64,000 bases of DNA from MWEI01 sp964600235. GTDB taxonomy: Bacteria > Desulfobacterota > Desulfomonilia > UBA1062. The translations under genes and the position numbers were made by a program. Below the pieces are notes generated by a model, which was given only the letters and a program-made list of their open reading frames with translations, made no database searches and was not told the origin of the DNA. The DNA lies in the NCBI GenBank assembly GCA_964600235.1, contig CAZRIV010000001.1, positions 62,001-126,000 of the forward strand. Direction: 5' to 3'. Numbering within the stretch: the first letter of the stretch is position 1; each line of letters opens with the position of its first letter. Shown in pieces: positions 1 to 8,743 of this stretch.

Positions 1-2
1 AC

Positions 3-608
3 CAGCTTGATAAACCTATCCGCATCCTGTCCGACAGGGATGTATTCGGCCTGGAAAACTACTATAGGGGCATCCCGTACACTACCACGGCCAAGGCCAC
101 AAAGACATCACGAATTGCCACGTACGAGGCCGATCTCATAGAAGAAATCGCCTATTCAAAACCGGCCCTGGCCACCATGGTCATGAAATCGGCATACCTC
201 CAGCTTGAACAGACCACCTCCATAGCAGAAGCCAATATCCCGTACAGTGAAACCATTAATCTCGATCTGAAGGAATATGAAGACGGCGAGGTAATCATTG
301 AAGAGGGGACGAACGGCACTGAGATATACAAGCTCTTCCAGACCGATGGCGGGCTCGAGGTCCTCAAGAAGGATGTCCGTATCGGGGTCATAACCAAGCC
401 GGGAGAATACTTCGGGGAGATGAGCTTCATCCTCAATGAACCGAGAAGTGCCACCATCAGGTCCATAGGGAAGAGCACCGTTGAGGTCATTCCGGTTCAG
501 GAAGGCGGGCTTGAGAGAATAATCAATGACAATCCCGAGGTTGCCAATAAAATAATAACCTCGCTGGCCCAGAGGCTCAAGCTGGCGAACCTCTTGATAG
601 TCAAATAG
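3..608 (+). CDS. Tandem cyclic-nucleotide-binding domain protein, 5' truncated by window edge
   Basis: The reading frame is open from the left edge, so the gene begins outside the window. The visible 201 residues contain the end of one cNMP-binding domain (around FGLENYYRGIPYTTTAKA) and a complete second one with the phosphate-cassette-like stretch GEYFGEMSFILNEPRSATIR. Such CRP-fold domains bind cAMP/cGMP or act as ligand-free regulatory modules; no DNA-binding helix-turn-helix is seen in the visible part. An internal ATG at 177 would give a single-domain protein but would discard conserved sequence. The 3' end overlaps the convergent patatin gene by 8 bp. The target of regulation is unknown. 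Confidence 0.8.
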   Translation, partial: QLDKPIRILSDRDVFGLENYYRGIPYTTTAKATKTSRIATYEADLIEEIAYSKPALATMVMKSAYLQLEQTTSIAEANIPYSETINLDLKEYEDGEVIIEEGTNGTEIYKLFQTDGGLEVLKKDVRIGVITKPGEYFGEMSFILNEPRSATIRSIGKSTVEVIPVQEGGLERIINDNPEVANKIITSLAQRLKLANLLIVK

Positions 609-1698
609 AACCTTTTTTTACACCGAGCAATCTGCGAATCTCAGGCAGCATAAGTAATGCCTTGCTTCTCCCTTCATCTATGGCCGTTTCGCCCTTGTTG
701 AATTCCAGCGCACCAATGTCGACAACATCAGGTTCTATCAGGATGTCTGCAGGCTCGTATTTCAGCATGAGCCGGTTCTTCTGGTACTGCTGGATGTTTG
801 TGGCACTCAAGATGACTTCGATGATGTTCAGCCTTTTCTGCGAGTCAGCAGTCAGGTATGGTATTGAAACCAGGTCATAAAGCTTCTGTTTGCTGAGGAC
901 AAGGTGATCTTTCAGGGTCTTGGCGAAATCGATGTCAATGGCCTTTCTTGATTTGGGCGTATTGATTATGTTCATGATGCCAGTTGCGAGGGTCTTGAGT
1001 GTATCAGATATGGGCTGGTTGTTCATAAGCCCGGCAATTCGGTCTATCATGCCGGAGACGAAATCTTCTTCGTTGTTGGAGGCATCCTGCTCCGCCCTGA
1101 TGATATCCTTTCTTTTCGTGGACGAGAATCTGGTTGGCATTCGGGGATGGAGATTGCAGGCAATTGTGATTCCAGGGCTGTAAGTTTTCAGTATATCGAG
1201 AGGCAAAGGGTCTGAGACTCCGCCATCGGTCAACAGTCTTCCCATATGGACCACCGGCCTGAATATGCCGGGTATGGCCATACTTGCCATTACCGCTTCC
1301 GTCAACGAACCCTTATCGATGGCGACGGTCTCGCCGGTCAGGAGGTCAGTGGCTACGGCTATGAAGGTTATGGGCAGGTCCTCTATGAGCGTATCCCCCA
1401 CAAGGGACTCTATGAACTTTCGGGCGCGGTTGCCGGCAAGCAGGCCTGATATGGGAAAAACAGGGTCTACATAGTAACTTAAGGACTGGACAAAGGAGAG
1501 ATCCGTAATCAGCTCCCGGAATTCCTGGAGCTTGCCGGCGGCAAAGAACGCACCTACAGCGGCCCCTGCACTGGAGCCGACAATGATGTCCAGGGGGATG
1601 GAATTTTTGGAAAGGGCCTCCAGCACTCCTACATGGGCACCACCCATGGCGCCGCCGCTGTCGAGCGCTATGCCCACCAGTGGTCTTTTTGAAGCCAT
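601..1698 (-). CDS. Patatin-like phospholipase
   Basis: 365 residues. The nucleophile elbow GSSAG (Ser43) and the DGG motif (Asp158) form the Ser-Asp dyad of patatin/RssA-type lipid acyl hydrolases, with a Gly-rich oxyanion stretch DSGGAMGGAHVG at residues 13-24 in place of the canonical GGGxRG. No signal peptide, so it is probably a cytosolic or membrane-associated lipase acting on phospholipid acyl esters. The C-terminal half is less conserved. It is convergent with a cyclic-nucleotide-binding gene, a domain pairing that is fused in one chain in the neuropathy-target-esterase family. Substrate is not deducible. Confidence 0.85.
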   Translation of the reverse strand: MASKRPLVGIALDSGGAMGGAHVGVLEALSKNSIPLDIIVGSSAGAAVGAFFAAGKLQEFRELITDLSFVQSLSYYVDPVFPISGLLAGNRARKFIESLVGDTLIEDLPITFIAVATDLLTGETVAIDKGSLTEAVMASMAIPGIFRPVVHMGRLLTDGGVSDPLPLDILKTYSPGITIACNLHPRMPTRFSSTKRKDIIRAEQDASNNEEDFVSGMIDRIAGLMNNQPISDTLKTLATGIMNIINTPKSRKAIDIDFAKTLKDHLVLSKQKLYDLVSIPYLTADSQKRLNIIEVILSATNIQQYQKNRLMLKYEPADILIEPDVVDIGALEFNKGETAIDEGRSKALLMLPEIRRLLGVKKGSI

Positions 1699-1786
1699 GC
1701 TGTTTTTGTACCTGAAAGTCTCTGGTTAAGCAACATGGTAGGCCTTGATCATAAAGAAATGCGCCATTTATCCCGAATGAGAGGCT

Positions 1787-3169
1787 ATGGATGTATTCTG
1801 GCTCGGCGAGATGAGTCCTCCGCATGGAGTTATGGCAGCGCGTGTTCATTCCCTTGAGGAAACCAAGGACAGCTGCCTGCTTTTCATTGACAATGTCAAG
1901 ATGCTGAAAGGAAAGGACATCGGTTCCAGACGTTTATACCTGGTCGCTGAAGGCAGATATACCAAACGCGTGCCATCTACGGTCATGGGTGTAATCCCGA
2001 ATGATGCATCCGTCATCAATGCCATGTCCATGCTGTATATTGAGATGAGAGAGTCTTTTGAGGTGGGAGACATGCTCATCAGGTCTATTGGTGAAAAGGA
2101 TCTCACTATAAAAGAAAAACAGCGGGTCATCCTGAGAGACAGCAGGCGTCACAATGCGATCATCAAGAATGCAAACGACCTGATCTTCATTCTCGGCCCC
2201 AAGGGCAAGGTCATATTCTGCAATGATACCTTCAAGAATTACTTTGAAGCTAAGGATAACTCGATCATCGGGAAACCCTATATAGATCTTGTCATTGAAG
2301 ACGATAGAAGGAATCTTGATGCAATGATCGACAAGGGCTTCAACAAGGGTGTGTCGGTCCGCTGTGAGGTAAGGATGATGCTTCTTGGCGGGAAAACCGG
2401 CATTTTCTCGCTCTTGAGCACACCCCTCAAAGAGGATGGCCGCATCTATGCCCTGTCCGTGATCGGCAGGGATATAACCGATATCAGGGCCATGCAGCGC
2501 CGACTCACGATCCAGGCCAATGATCTTACCCAGATGATCAACGGACTCTCCCATGAGCTGCGGAATCCACTCACCATCATAGGCGCTTACATCAGAAGGC
2601 TCGAACGTGAGAAAGGTGACAAGACAAAAAAATGGGAACAGGCTCTATCAGGGATCTATTCATCCATAAGGCGTATCGAGGACATGATAACACGGGTCGA
2701 ACGCTATGAAATGCTCATGAAAATGGAACCTTCATGCAGTCGTGTGGAGGTATGCTCGCTCATTCGGCAATGCACATCCACGTTTACTTCGCCGGTACCA
2801 ATACGTGTGAATGCCCCTGAAACACTCCATGCTTTCTGTGATGCTGAGCATGTGCGTACAGCCTTTTTGAGGATAGTGGAGAATGCCGTCGAAACGGGAA
2901 CAAACGAAGTGGTGATAGATATATCAAGCGATACGAACCTTGCGCTGATCTCAATACGGGATTTCGGGCCTGGTATTCGAGACAAGGTGCAGACCATATA
3001 TGCACCGTTTTATTCAACCGATCCCATGAAGACCGGCCTTGGACTCACAGAGGCCCGTATCGCCATGGTAAAGATACATGGTGAGATAGATGTCGTGCGG
3101 CAGGCAAACCCGGGTGCTATTTTCACCATCAAGATCCTTCTCGACCGCAGGTTGAGGCCAAGGGATTAA
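1787..3169 (+). CDS. PAS-domain sensor histidine kinase, soluble
   Basis: 460 residues. The N-terminal ~110 residues are a small domain I do not recognise. A PAS domain follows (about 120-235), then a HisKA dimerisation helix with H-box LSHELRNPL (phospho-acceptor His256) and an HATPase domain with RDFGPGI and GLGLTEA nucleotide-binding motifs. No membrane segment is seen, so sensing is likely cytosolic. No receiver gene follows directly; the next response regulator (4980) sits behind a second kinase, so this may be an orphan or a second input. It is divergent from the patatin gene with an 88-bp gap. Confidence 0.85.
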   Translation: MDVFWLGEMSPPHGVMAARVHSLEETKDSCLLFIDNVKMLKGKDIGSRRLYLVAEGRYTKRVPSTVMGVIPNDASVINAMSMLYIEMRESFEVGDMLIRSIGEKDLTIKEKQRVILRDSRRHNAIIKNANDLIFILGPKGKVIFCNDTFKNYFEAKDNSIIGKPYIDLVIEDDRRNLDAMIDKGFNKGVSVRCEVRMMLLGGKTGIFSLLSTPLKEDGRIYALSVIGRDITDIRAMQRRLTIQANDLTQMINGLSHELRNPLTIIGAYIRRLEREKGDKTKKWEQALSGIYSSIRRIEDMITRVERYEMLMKMEPSCSRVEVCSLIRQCTSTFTSPVPIRVNAPETLHAFCDAEHVRTAFLRIVENAVETGTNEVVIDISSDTNLALISIRDFGPGIRDKVQTIYAPFYSTDPMKTGLGLTEARIAMVKIHGEIDVVRQANPGAIFTIKILLDRRLRPRD

Positions 3170-3417
3170 GGCTATATCACGAGCAAAAAAAAACTGTTAA
3201 GCGTATATGGTATGGGGATCCATTACCCCTCCAGGTAGAGAACATGCTGATTTGTTTCATAGTAACTTCAAAAGCTGTACCATGGTCTTCGTAATTGGTG
3301 CATATTCCAATTTACTTTGAAAATCACTATATTTTAGATATATTAAGTTCTGGTAGCAGAAAGATCCTGATATCCGTTATGGAAAAAGTGATCATTCTGT
3401 GAGAATTGAAGACACCC

Positions 3418-4956
3418 ATGACAAAGTATGATTCTGAATCAATAATCGATCTGAACAAGGCGCTCTCAAAGGCTGAGAGGACAATTGAAAGACTTCGCCG
3501 CCTGGAGTCAAAAAGGAAAAGAGATAGAAAGAATTTTGAGGACATAACCAATGCCCTGAAGGAACGTGTCAAAGAGCTCAATTGCCTGTACAGCATTTCG
3601 AGCATAGTGGAAAAATACGGCCTCGATCTGGGGAAGATACTGAACAGGGTCATTGAGATCATCCCGGTAGCATGGCAATACCCGGAGATAACCTGCTGCC
3701 GGATCTGCATAGAAGATACTATTGTCCAGAATTCCGATTTTGCGGAGACACCCTGGCGGCAGGCACAGGATATCATTGTTAATGGCAAGCCGATCGGGTT
3801 CATAGAGGTTTTTTATCGGGAAGAAAAACCGGAGAAGGATGAGGGGCCGTTTCTCAACGAGGAGCGCAGCCTCATCAACGCGATTGCCGAAAGGATGGCA
3901 AAACTCGTTGAAAGGAATAATACCGAGACAGCGCTTCATGAAAGCGAATTAAAGAATATCGCCCTGCTGAATGCAATTCCCGACCTCATGTTTCAGGTTG
4001 ATGGAAACGGGATACTGGTCGGCTTCCATAAGGGGGCATTTGTCAAACTTCGTGAGCTTGAGAACAGGCTGATCGGAAAGGATATCTATTCCCTGGCCGA
4101 TAAGGAGAATCTATTACCCCGCAGACTGATCGATCAGGCCATGACATATGTGAAAAGGGCCCTTGAAACCGGTAACCCGCAGGTATTCGAGCAGCACGCC
4201 TCCCTTGACGGGAGAGGCAGGGACTATGAAGTCCGCATGGTCGTGTGCAGGAAGAATGAAGTGCTGGGTATTGTTCGCGACATGACTCACAGGAAACAGC
4301 TGGAGCGGGAGATTCTCGAAATAAGCAACAGGGAGCAGCGGAGAATCGGACAGGATCTCCATGACAGCCTGTGCCAGCACCTGGCGGGAATAGCATTCAT
4401 GGGAAAGGTCCTGGAAAAGAAGACCTCTTCGCATCTGCCCCTGGAAACGGCTGATGTCACCGAAATCGTTGACCTCATCGACCAGGCCATAACCCTGACA
4501 AAAGGTTATGCACGTGGACTCAATCCCGTTGAGTTTCAGGCGGACGGTCTCATGTATGCGCTTACCAAACTTTCAGAGAATATGAAGAAGCTCTTTGGTG
4601 TATCGTGCACATTCACCTGCACAACCCCGATCTATATCCACGACAACGAGATGGCTGCAAATCTTTACCGGATTGTTCAAGAGGCGCTTAATAATGCCAT
4701 TAAACACAGTAAGGCCGATGAGATAAACATATATTTTGAGAAAAAGGGGAAAACCTGCATCTTGAGTGTAAGTGATAACGGAATAGGAATCGGTAAGTCA
4801 AAGGGGTATGGGAAAGGCATGGGTTTGAATATCATGCGTTACCGGGCTTCCATGTTCGGGGCATCACTCGATATAAAATGCTCCGAGAATGGAGGGACAT
4901 CGATCGTTTGTACCTTCCAGGCCTCTGAGGGGTTTCAAGAAAGACATAGTCTGTGA
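3418..4956 (+). CDS. GAF/PAS sensor histidine kinase, NarX/LiaS (HisKA_3) type
   Basis: 512 residues from the ATG at 3418; a TTG at 3406 would add four residues. Charged coiled coil at residues 15-50, then a GAF-like region (about 50-165), a PAS domain (about 175-290), a HisKA_3 segment with QRRIGQDLHDSLCQHLAG (His315 acceptor) and a C-terminal HATPase with NAIKHSKA and SDNGIGIG. HisKA_3 kinases pair with NarL/LuxR-type regulators, and one lies 23 bp downstream. No membrane segments. The GAF domain contains ITCCRICIED, a Cys cluster that might take part in sensing, but this is speculative. Confidence 0.88.
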   Translation: MTKYDSESIIDLNKALSKAERTIERLRRLESKRKRDRKNFEDITNALKERVKELNCLYSISSIVEKYGLDLGKILNRVIEIIPVAWQYPEITCCRICIEDTIVQNSDFAETPWRQAQDIIVNGKPIGFIEVFYREEKPEKDEGPFLNEERSLINAIAERMAKLVERNNTETALHESELKNIALLNAIPDLMFQVDGNGILVGFHKGAFVKLRELENRLIGKDIYSLADKENLLPRRLIDQAMTYVKRALETGNPQVFEQHASLDGRGRDYEVRMVVCRKNEVLGIVRDMTHRKQLEREILEISNREQRRIGQDLHDSLCQHLAGIAFMGKVLEKKTSSHLPLETADVTEIVDLIDQAITLTKGYARGLNPVEFQADGLMYALTKLSENMKKLFGVSCTFTCTTPIYIHDNEMAANLYRIVQEALNNAIKHSKADEINIYFEKKGKTCILSVSDNGIGIGKSKGYGKGMGLNIMRYRASMFGASLDIKCSENGGTSIVCTFQASEGFQERHSL

Positions 4957-4979
4957 TAGAATGATGATGGAGAAATAAT

Positions 4980-5630
4980 ATGGGTCGCATGAAAATACTG
5001 ATAGTCGATGACCACCCGATCCTTCGGAAGGGTCTTTCCATGGTTATAAACCAGGAACCTGATCTGGTAGTTGCAGGAGAGGCCGAGGATGCGGCCACTG
5101 CGCTTGAGATGATCGAATCCATCATGCCCGATGTTGTTATTGTGGATCTTTCATTGCCCGGGGTTGACGGCATCGAACTGATCAAGACAATGAAACTCAG
5201 ATATAAGGACCTGCCTGCGCTGGTAGTCTCCATGCACGATGAGTCCCTCTTTGCCGAGAGGGCTTTGCGTGCAGGGGCGAGGGGATATATCATGAAGCAG
5301 GAAGCTGTTGAGAATGTCCTCATAGCGCTGCGGAAGGTTCTTCATGGGGAAATTTTTGTCAGCGACAAGGTTACTACAAAGATGCTTGAGACACTTATAT
5401 CCAGCGACGCCAAGACCATGAGCACCCCCCTGGATCTCCTGAGCAACCGGGAGCTGACTGTCTTCCGCCTTATTGGCCAGGGCTTCAAAACGAGTCAGAT
5501 AGCGGACAAACTTCATCTGAGCGTGAAAACCATCGAATCGTATCGCTCTCACATCAAGGAGAAGCTCAAACTGGAAACAGGTACCGAACTCATGAAATAT
5601 GCCATACAGTGGGTACAGAACACAACATGA
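4980..5630 (+). CDS. NarL/LuxR-family response regulator
   Basis: 216 residues. N-terminal receiver domain with acidic pocket VDDH and phospho-acceptor Asp56 in IVDLSLP, conserved Lys in IMKQE, then a C-terminal LuxR helix-turn-helix (LSNRELTVFRLIGQGFKTSQIADKL at the C-terminal end). It is the cognate partner of the HisKA_3 kinase immediately upstream. An alternative internal start at residue 4 (MKILIVDD) is possible. Targets are unknown; a symmetrical repeat block about 140 bp downstream of the stop is one candidate binding site. Confidence 0.92.
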   Translation: MGRMKILIVDDHPILRKGLSMVINQEPDLVVAGEAEDAATALEMIESIMPDVVIVDLSLPGVDGIELIKTMKLRYKDLPALVVSMHDESLFAERALRAGARGYIMKQEAVENVLIALRKVLHGEIFVSDKVTTKMLETLISSDAKTMSTPLDLLSNRELTVFRLIGQGFKTSQIADKLHLSVKTIESYRSHIKEKLKLETGTELMKYAIQWVQNTT

Positions 5631-5764
5631 GCCGTAAGGCATCATAAGGGATATATGATAAAAAGGCTCGGATTATTATCGGGTTAATGCATGGTATCAT
5701 GATATGAGACTATCTTTTTAGGTTCTCGCAACTACGTAATCAAAGTTTCTCAGTAAGCTGATCA

Positions 5765-5800
5765 GGAAAACCCCTATGCTGACATAGGGAAAACCCCCAT
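5765..5800. repeat. Overlapping direct and inverted repeat block
   Basis: GGAAAACCCCTAT (5765-5777) is repeated as GGAAAACCCCCAT (5788-5800), 23 bp start to start, about two helical turns. The block also contains the perfect inverted repeat CCCTATG-ctga-CATAGGG (5772-5789). There is no T-tract, so it looks more like a regulator binding site than a terminator. It lies between the NarL-type regulator gene and the amidotransferase remnant. Confidence 0.45.
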
Positions 5801-5892
5801 ATCAAAAACAGCGCCACCCTGATTGTAAGGTCTGCTTTTTTCGGGTTTGATAAAAGAGCTTTAACTTATGCCAAATAATTGGGGTGGTGATA

Positions 5893-6114
5893 ATGCAAAA
5901 GCGAATGGTTATCGTGAAACATGGCAAACATGAGGGCTCAGATGAACTCGCACATGTCCTTAAGACCAAAGGCTGGCTGCTCGAAACTATCGAGCTCGCC
6001 GACGGTGAACCTCTTCCCAGAGGTCTCGATCAGGTTGATGGGTTGCTCATCTTAGGCAGTCCTATCAATGTCTATGAGCAATATTCAAACCCGATGCAGG
6101 TCTATGTCGGGTAA
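5893..6114 (+). pseudogene. Truncated class I glutamine amidotransferase-like gene
   Basis: 73 residues from the ATG at 5893, which has a GGGGTGG-type ribosome site just upstream. The sequence matches the N-terminus of GMP-synthase-like class I amidotransferases: a basic start, then LPRGLDQVDGLLILGSPINV followed by YEQ, the region that normally reads GLVVLGGPMSVYD. It stops with TAA where homologues continue for about 150 more residues, so the catalytic Cys and His-Glu are absent. Upstream and downstream I see no remainder in any frame. It is either a degraded gene or a very short expressed remnant. Confidence 0.6.
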
Positions 6115-6287
6115 TCTCTGAGTTAAAGGGAAGTACATCAATCCTGTGAGTGAACAGAGACCCAGGGAGTTTTGTGCATATTTTCAAATTGATGGACCTG
6201 ATGCCGTGTAATCTGGGCAGATGCATAGCTCCATATAAGACAACGTAATAACACCCAAATATAACTTGCGGAGGAGGATAAGAAATT

Positions 6288-7646
6288 ATGTCAGTAATTA
6301 ACGGGGTCATCGACAAGGTAAAACAGCAGGATCCCAACGAGTTCGAGTTTCACCAGGCAGTAGAGGAAGTTCTCTTGAGCTTAGAGCCGACAGCGAAAAA
6401 ACACCCTGATCTGGTAAAGGCAAAGATCTATGAGCGCATCGTTGAGCCGGACAGGGTTATCCTGTTCCGCATTCCTTGGGTAGATGACAAAGGCGAGGTC
6501 CAGGTCAACCGTGGTTTCCGGGTACAGTTCAACAATGCCATCGGTCCCTATAAGGGCGGCCTTCGTTTTCATCCTTCAGTGAATCTCGGCATCCTCAAGT
6601 TCCTCGGTTTCGAGCAGATATTCAAGAACTCCCTCACGACTCTGCCCATGGGCGGAGGCAAGGGCGGCAGTGATTTCGATCCCAAGGGAAAGTCAAACAA
6701 CGAGGTCATGCGCTTCTGCCAGGCCTTCATGCGGGAACTCTTCCGCCATATCGGAGCCGATACGGATGTGCCGGCAGGTGATATCGGAGTGGGAGGCCGT
6801 GAGATCGGTTTCCTCTATGGATATTACAAGAAGATAGTGAATGAGCATACAGGCGTCCTTACTGGCAAGGCCCTTTCCTATGGTGGAAGCCTTGTCCGAC
6901 CTGAAGCGACAGGCTATGGCTGCGTATACTTTGCAGCCGAGATGCTCTCCACCCGCAAACTCGATTTCAAGGGCAAGACGGTTGCCATCAGCGGATCCGG
7001 CAATGTTGCCCAGTATGCTGTGGAAAAGGTGAACCAGCTCGGCGGAAAGGTCATCTCTCTGTGCGACTCCAGCTCCACCATCATTGACGAGCAGGGCATC
7101 GACAGCGACAAGTGCGACTATGTGAAGGACCTCAAAAACATAAAGCGCGGAAGGATCAGTGAGTATGCTGATAAATATAAAGGCACGGCATGCTACATTG
7201 GTGAAAGCATCTGGGATGTCATCAAGAGCCAGGGCCTCAAGGTGGATATAGCACTCCCATGCGCCACCCAGAACGAGATAGACGGGGCACATGCCGAGGC
7301 ACTGGTGAAAAACGGCTGCTGCTGCGTTGCAGAAGGCGCGAATATGCCGTCCACGCCTGAAGCGGTCCGCATCTATCAGGACAACAATATCCTGTTCGGA
7401 CCCGGCAAGGCGGCCAATGCCGGCGGGGTTGCCACATCAGGACTCGAAATGACACAGAACAGCATGAGATTGTCGTGGACAAGGGAAGAGGTAGACAACC
7501 GTCTGCACATGATCATGAAGAGTATCCACAGCACCTGCATCCAGGCTTCTGAAGCATATGGGAAAAAAGGCGACTATGTCATGGGAGCCAATATCGCAGG
7601 CTTCCTCAAGGTTGCAAATGCAATGCTTGCAGCAGGGGTTGTGTAA
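6288..7646 (+). CDS. gdhA: NADP-type glutamate dehydrogenase
   Basis: 452 residues, the usual length of hexameric class I GDH. It interconverts 2-oxoglutarate plus ammonium and glutamate. Visible hallmarks are the substrate-binding stretch NAIGPYKGGLRFHPSVN, the catalytic-Lys loop PMGGGKGGSDFDPKGKS, AGDIGVGGREIG, and the Rossmann motif VAISGSGNVAQYA. Strong ribosome site GGAGGAGG 14 bp before the ATG. An NrpR-type regulator follows 56 bp downstream in the same direction, which suggests nitrogen-dependent control of the pair. Confidence 0.97.
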   Translation: MSVINGVIDKVKQQDPNEFEFHQAVEEVLLSLEPTAKKHPDLVKAKIYERIVEPDRVILFRIPWVDDKGEVQVNRGFRVQFNNAIGPYKGGLRFHPSVNLGILKFLGFEQIFKNSLTTLPMGGGKGGSDFDPKGKSNNEVMRFCQAFMRELFRHIGADTDVPAGDIGVGGREIGFLYGYYKKIVNEHTGVLTGKALSYGGSLVRPEATGYGCVYFAAEMLSTRKLDFKGKTVAISGSGNVAQYAVEKVNQLGGKVISLCDSSSTIIDEQGIDSDKCDYVKDLKNIKRGRISEYADKYKGTACYIGESIWDVIKSQGLKVDIALPCATQNEIDGAHAEALVKNGCCCVAEGANMPSTPEAVRIYQDNNILFGPGKAANAGGVATSGLEMTQNSMRLSWTREEVDNRLHMIMKSIHSTCIQASEAYGKKGDYVMGANIAGFLKVANAMLAAGVV

Positions 7647-7657
7647 GAGGCACCTAT

Positions 7658-7729
7658 GAGGATGGCGTACGACACAGGATCATGCCTTTCCGGAGGCAGA
7701 CAATGAAGAGGATCATGTACGCCATCCTC
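7658..7729 (+). promoter_or_regulatory. 13-bp inverted repeat enclosing ribosome site and start codon
   Basis: GAGGATGGCGTAC (7658-7670) and GTACGCCATCCTC (7717-7729) are perfect inverted repeats separated by 46 nt. The right arm is inside the coding sequence of the following regulator, and the enclosed segment holds its GGAGG (7692-7696) and its ATG at 7703. As RNA this could form a stem that isolates or hides the translation start. It could equally be an extended DNA palindrome bound by the regulator. Confidence 0.5.
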
Positions 7730-8731
7730 TCCATACTTAATGAAAAACAAGAAAGAGTCTGCTCTGCCGAGATAACATCCGAGCTCGCAGCCCAGGGAAT
7801 TTCTCTTGCTGAACGAACTGCCCGGTACTATCTGAAGATCCTCGACAAAGAGGGCTTTACCGTCAACGGCACGCGAAAAGGAAGGGCGATAACGGACAAG
7901 GGAAGAAGGGAATTGCGGCATGGGTTTGTATCGGAACGTGTCGGATTCATCATCAACAAGATGAACAACCTTTCATTCCTGATGAATTTTGAACCGGAAA
8001 TCCTTCAAGGAACTGTAATCCTGAACATATCCCTCGTGCCGGATGAGTTGTTACCGCGTGCACTCGATCTCCTCGGCAGGGTCTTCAGGTCTCCATATGC
8101 CATGAGCGACAGGATTCTCATAACAAACAGCAATGGCATGACAGGAGATGTGTCCATTCCATCCGGATCAACAGCCATCGGTACCGTATGCAGCATCACC
8201 ATGAACGGCATCTTTCTCAAGTCAGGCATACCCGTCAGTCCGAAATACGGGGGGATCGTTCAGGTTGAGAACGGCAGGACAACACGATTTCATAGTTTTA
8301 TCAGTTATAACAGCACATCAGTTGCCCCCCTGGAGGTATTCATCAAGAGCCAGATGACCGAAGTCATCCCTGCGCTTGATACAGGCAATGGGAACATACT
8401 CGGCAGTTTCCAGGAGATACCGGAGAATTGCATACTCAATGCAAAACGCCTTGTCCATAGGCTCGCCGAGAGAGGCTTCAAGAACACCGTTTACTTCGGC
8501 CAGGCCGGGAAACCTCTTCTTGGTATTCCTGTTTCTGAAGGGCGCATCGGGCTTGTCGTACTCGGGGGCCTCAACCCGCATGCGGCACTCCGGGAAGAAG
8601 GTCTCAGCACTGACCTAAAGGCCATGGCAATGCTTCATGAATATGGGGACCTCAGACCTATACCCGATTTTCAGAAAAATCATTCACGTTTTTATTCTCT
8701 TGAAAATGGGATGCTCGCGCGAAATCTCTAA
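7703..8731 (+). CDS. NrpR-type (DUF128) nitrogen regulator, copy 1
   Basis: 342 residues from the ATG at 7703, chosen because GGAGG lies 6 nt upstream; an in-frame ATG at 7682 lacks a good site. N-terminal winged helix (about 1-70, AERTARYYLKILDKEGF), then a single NRD/DUF128 ligand domain to the C-terminus with GTVCSITMNGIFLKSGIP and LEVFIKSQMTEVI. NrpR represses nitrogen-assimilation genes in methanogens and is released by 2-oxoglutarate; the same role here is inferred from the family and from the adjacent gdhA. A paralogue with the same architecture is at 13220-14227. Confidence 0.82.
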   Translation: MKRIMYAILSILNEKQERVCSAEITSELAAQGISLAERTARYYLKILDKEGFTVNGTRKGRAITDKGRRELRHGFVSERVGFIINKMNNLSFLMNFEPEILQGTVILNISLVPDELLPRALDLLGRVFRSPYAMSDRILITNSNGMTGDVSIPSGSTAIGTVCSITMNGIFLKSGIPVSPKYGGIVQVENGRTTRFHSFISYNSTSVAPLEVFIKSQMTEVIPALDTGNGNILGSFQEIPENCILNAKRLVHRLAERGFKNTVYFGQAGKPLLGIPVSEGRIGLVVLGGLNPHAALREEGLSTDLKAMAMLHEYGDLRPIPDFQKNHSRFYSLENGMLARNL

Positions 8732-8743
8732 AAGGAGGAGACT

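Noticed and set aside
6112..6114. Stop of the amidotransferase fragment as a recoded codon
   Set aside because: It is TAA, and the sequence beyond it does not continue the family in any frame.
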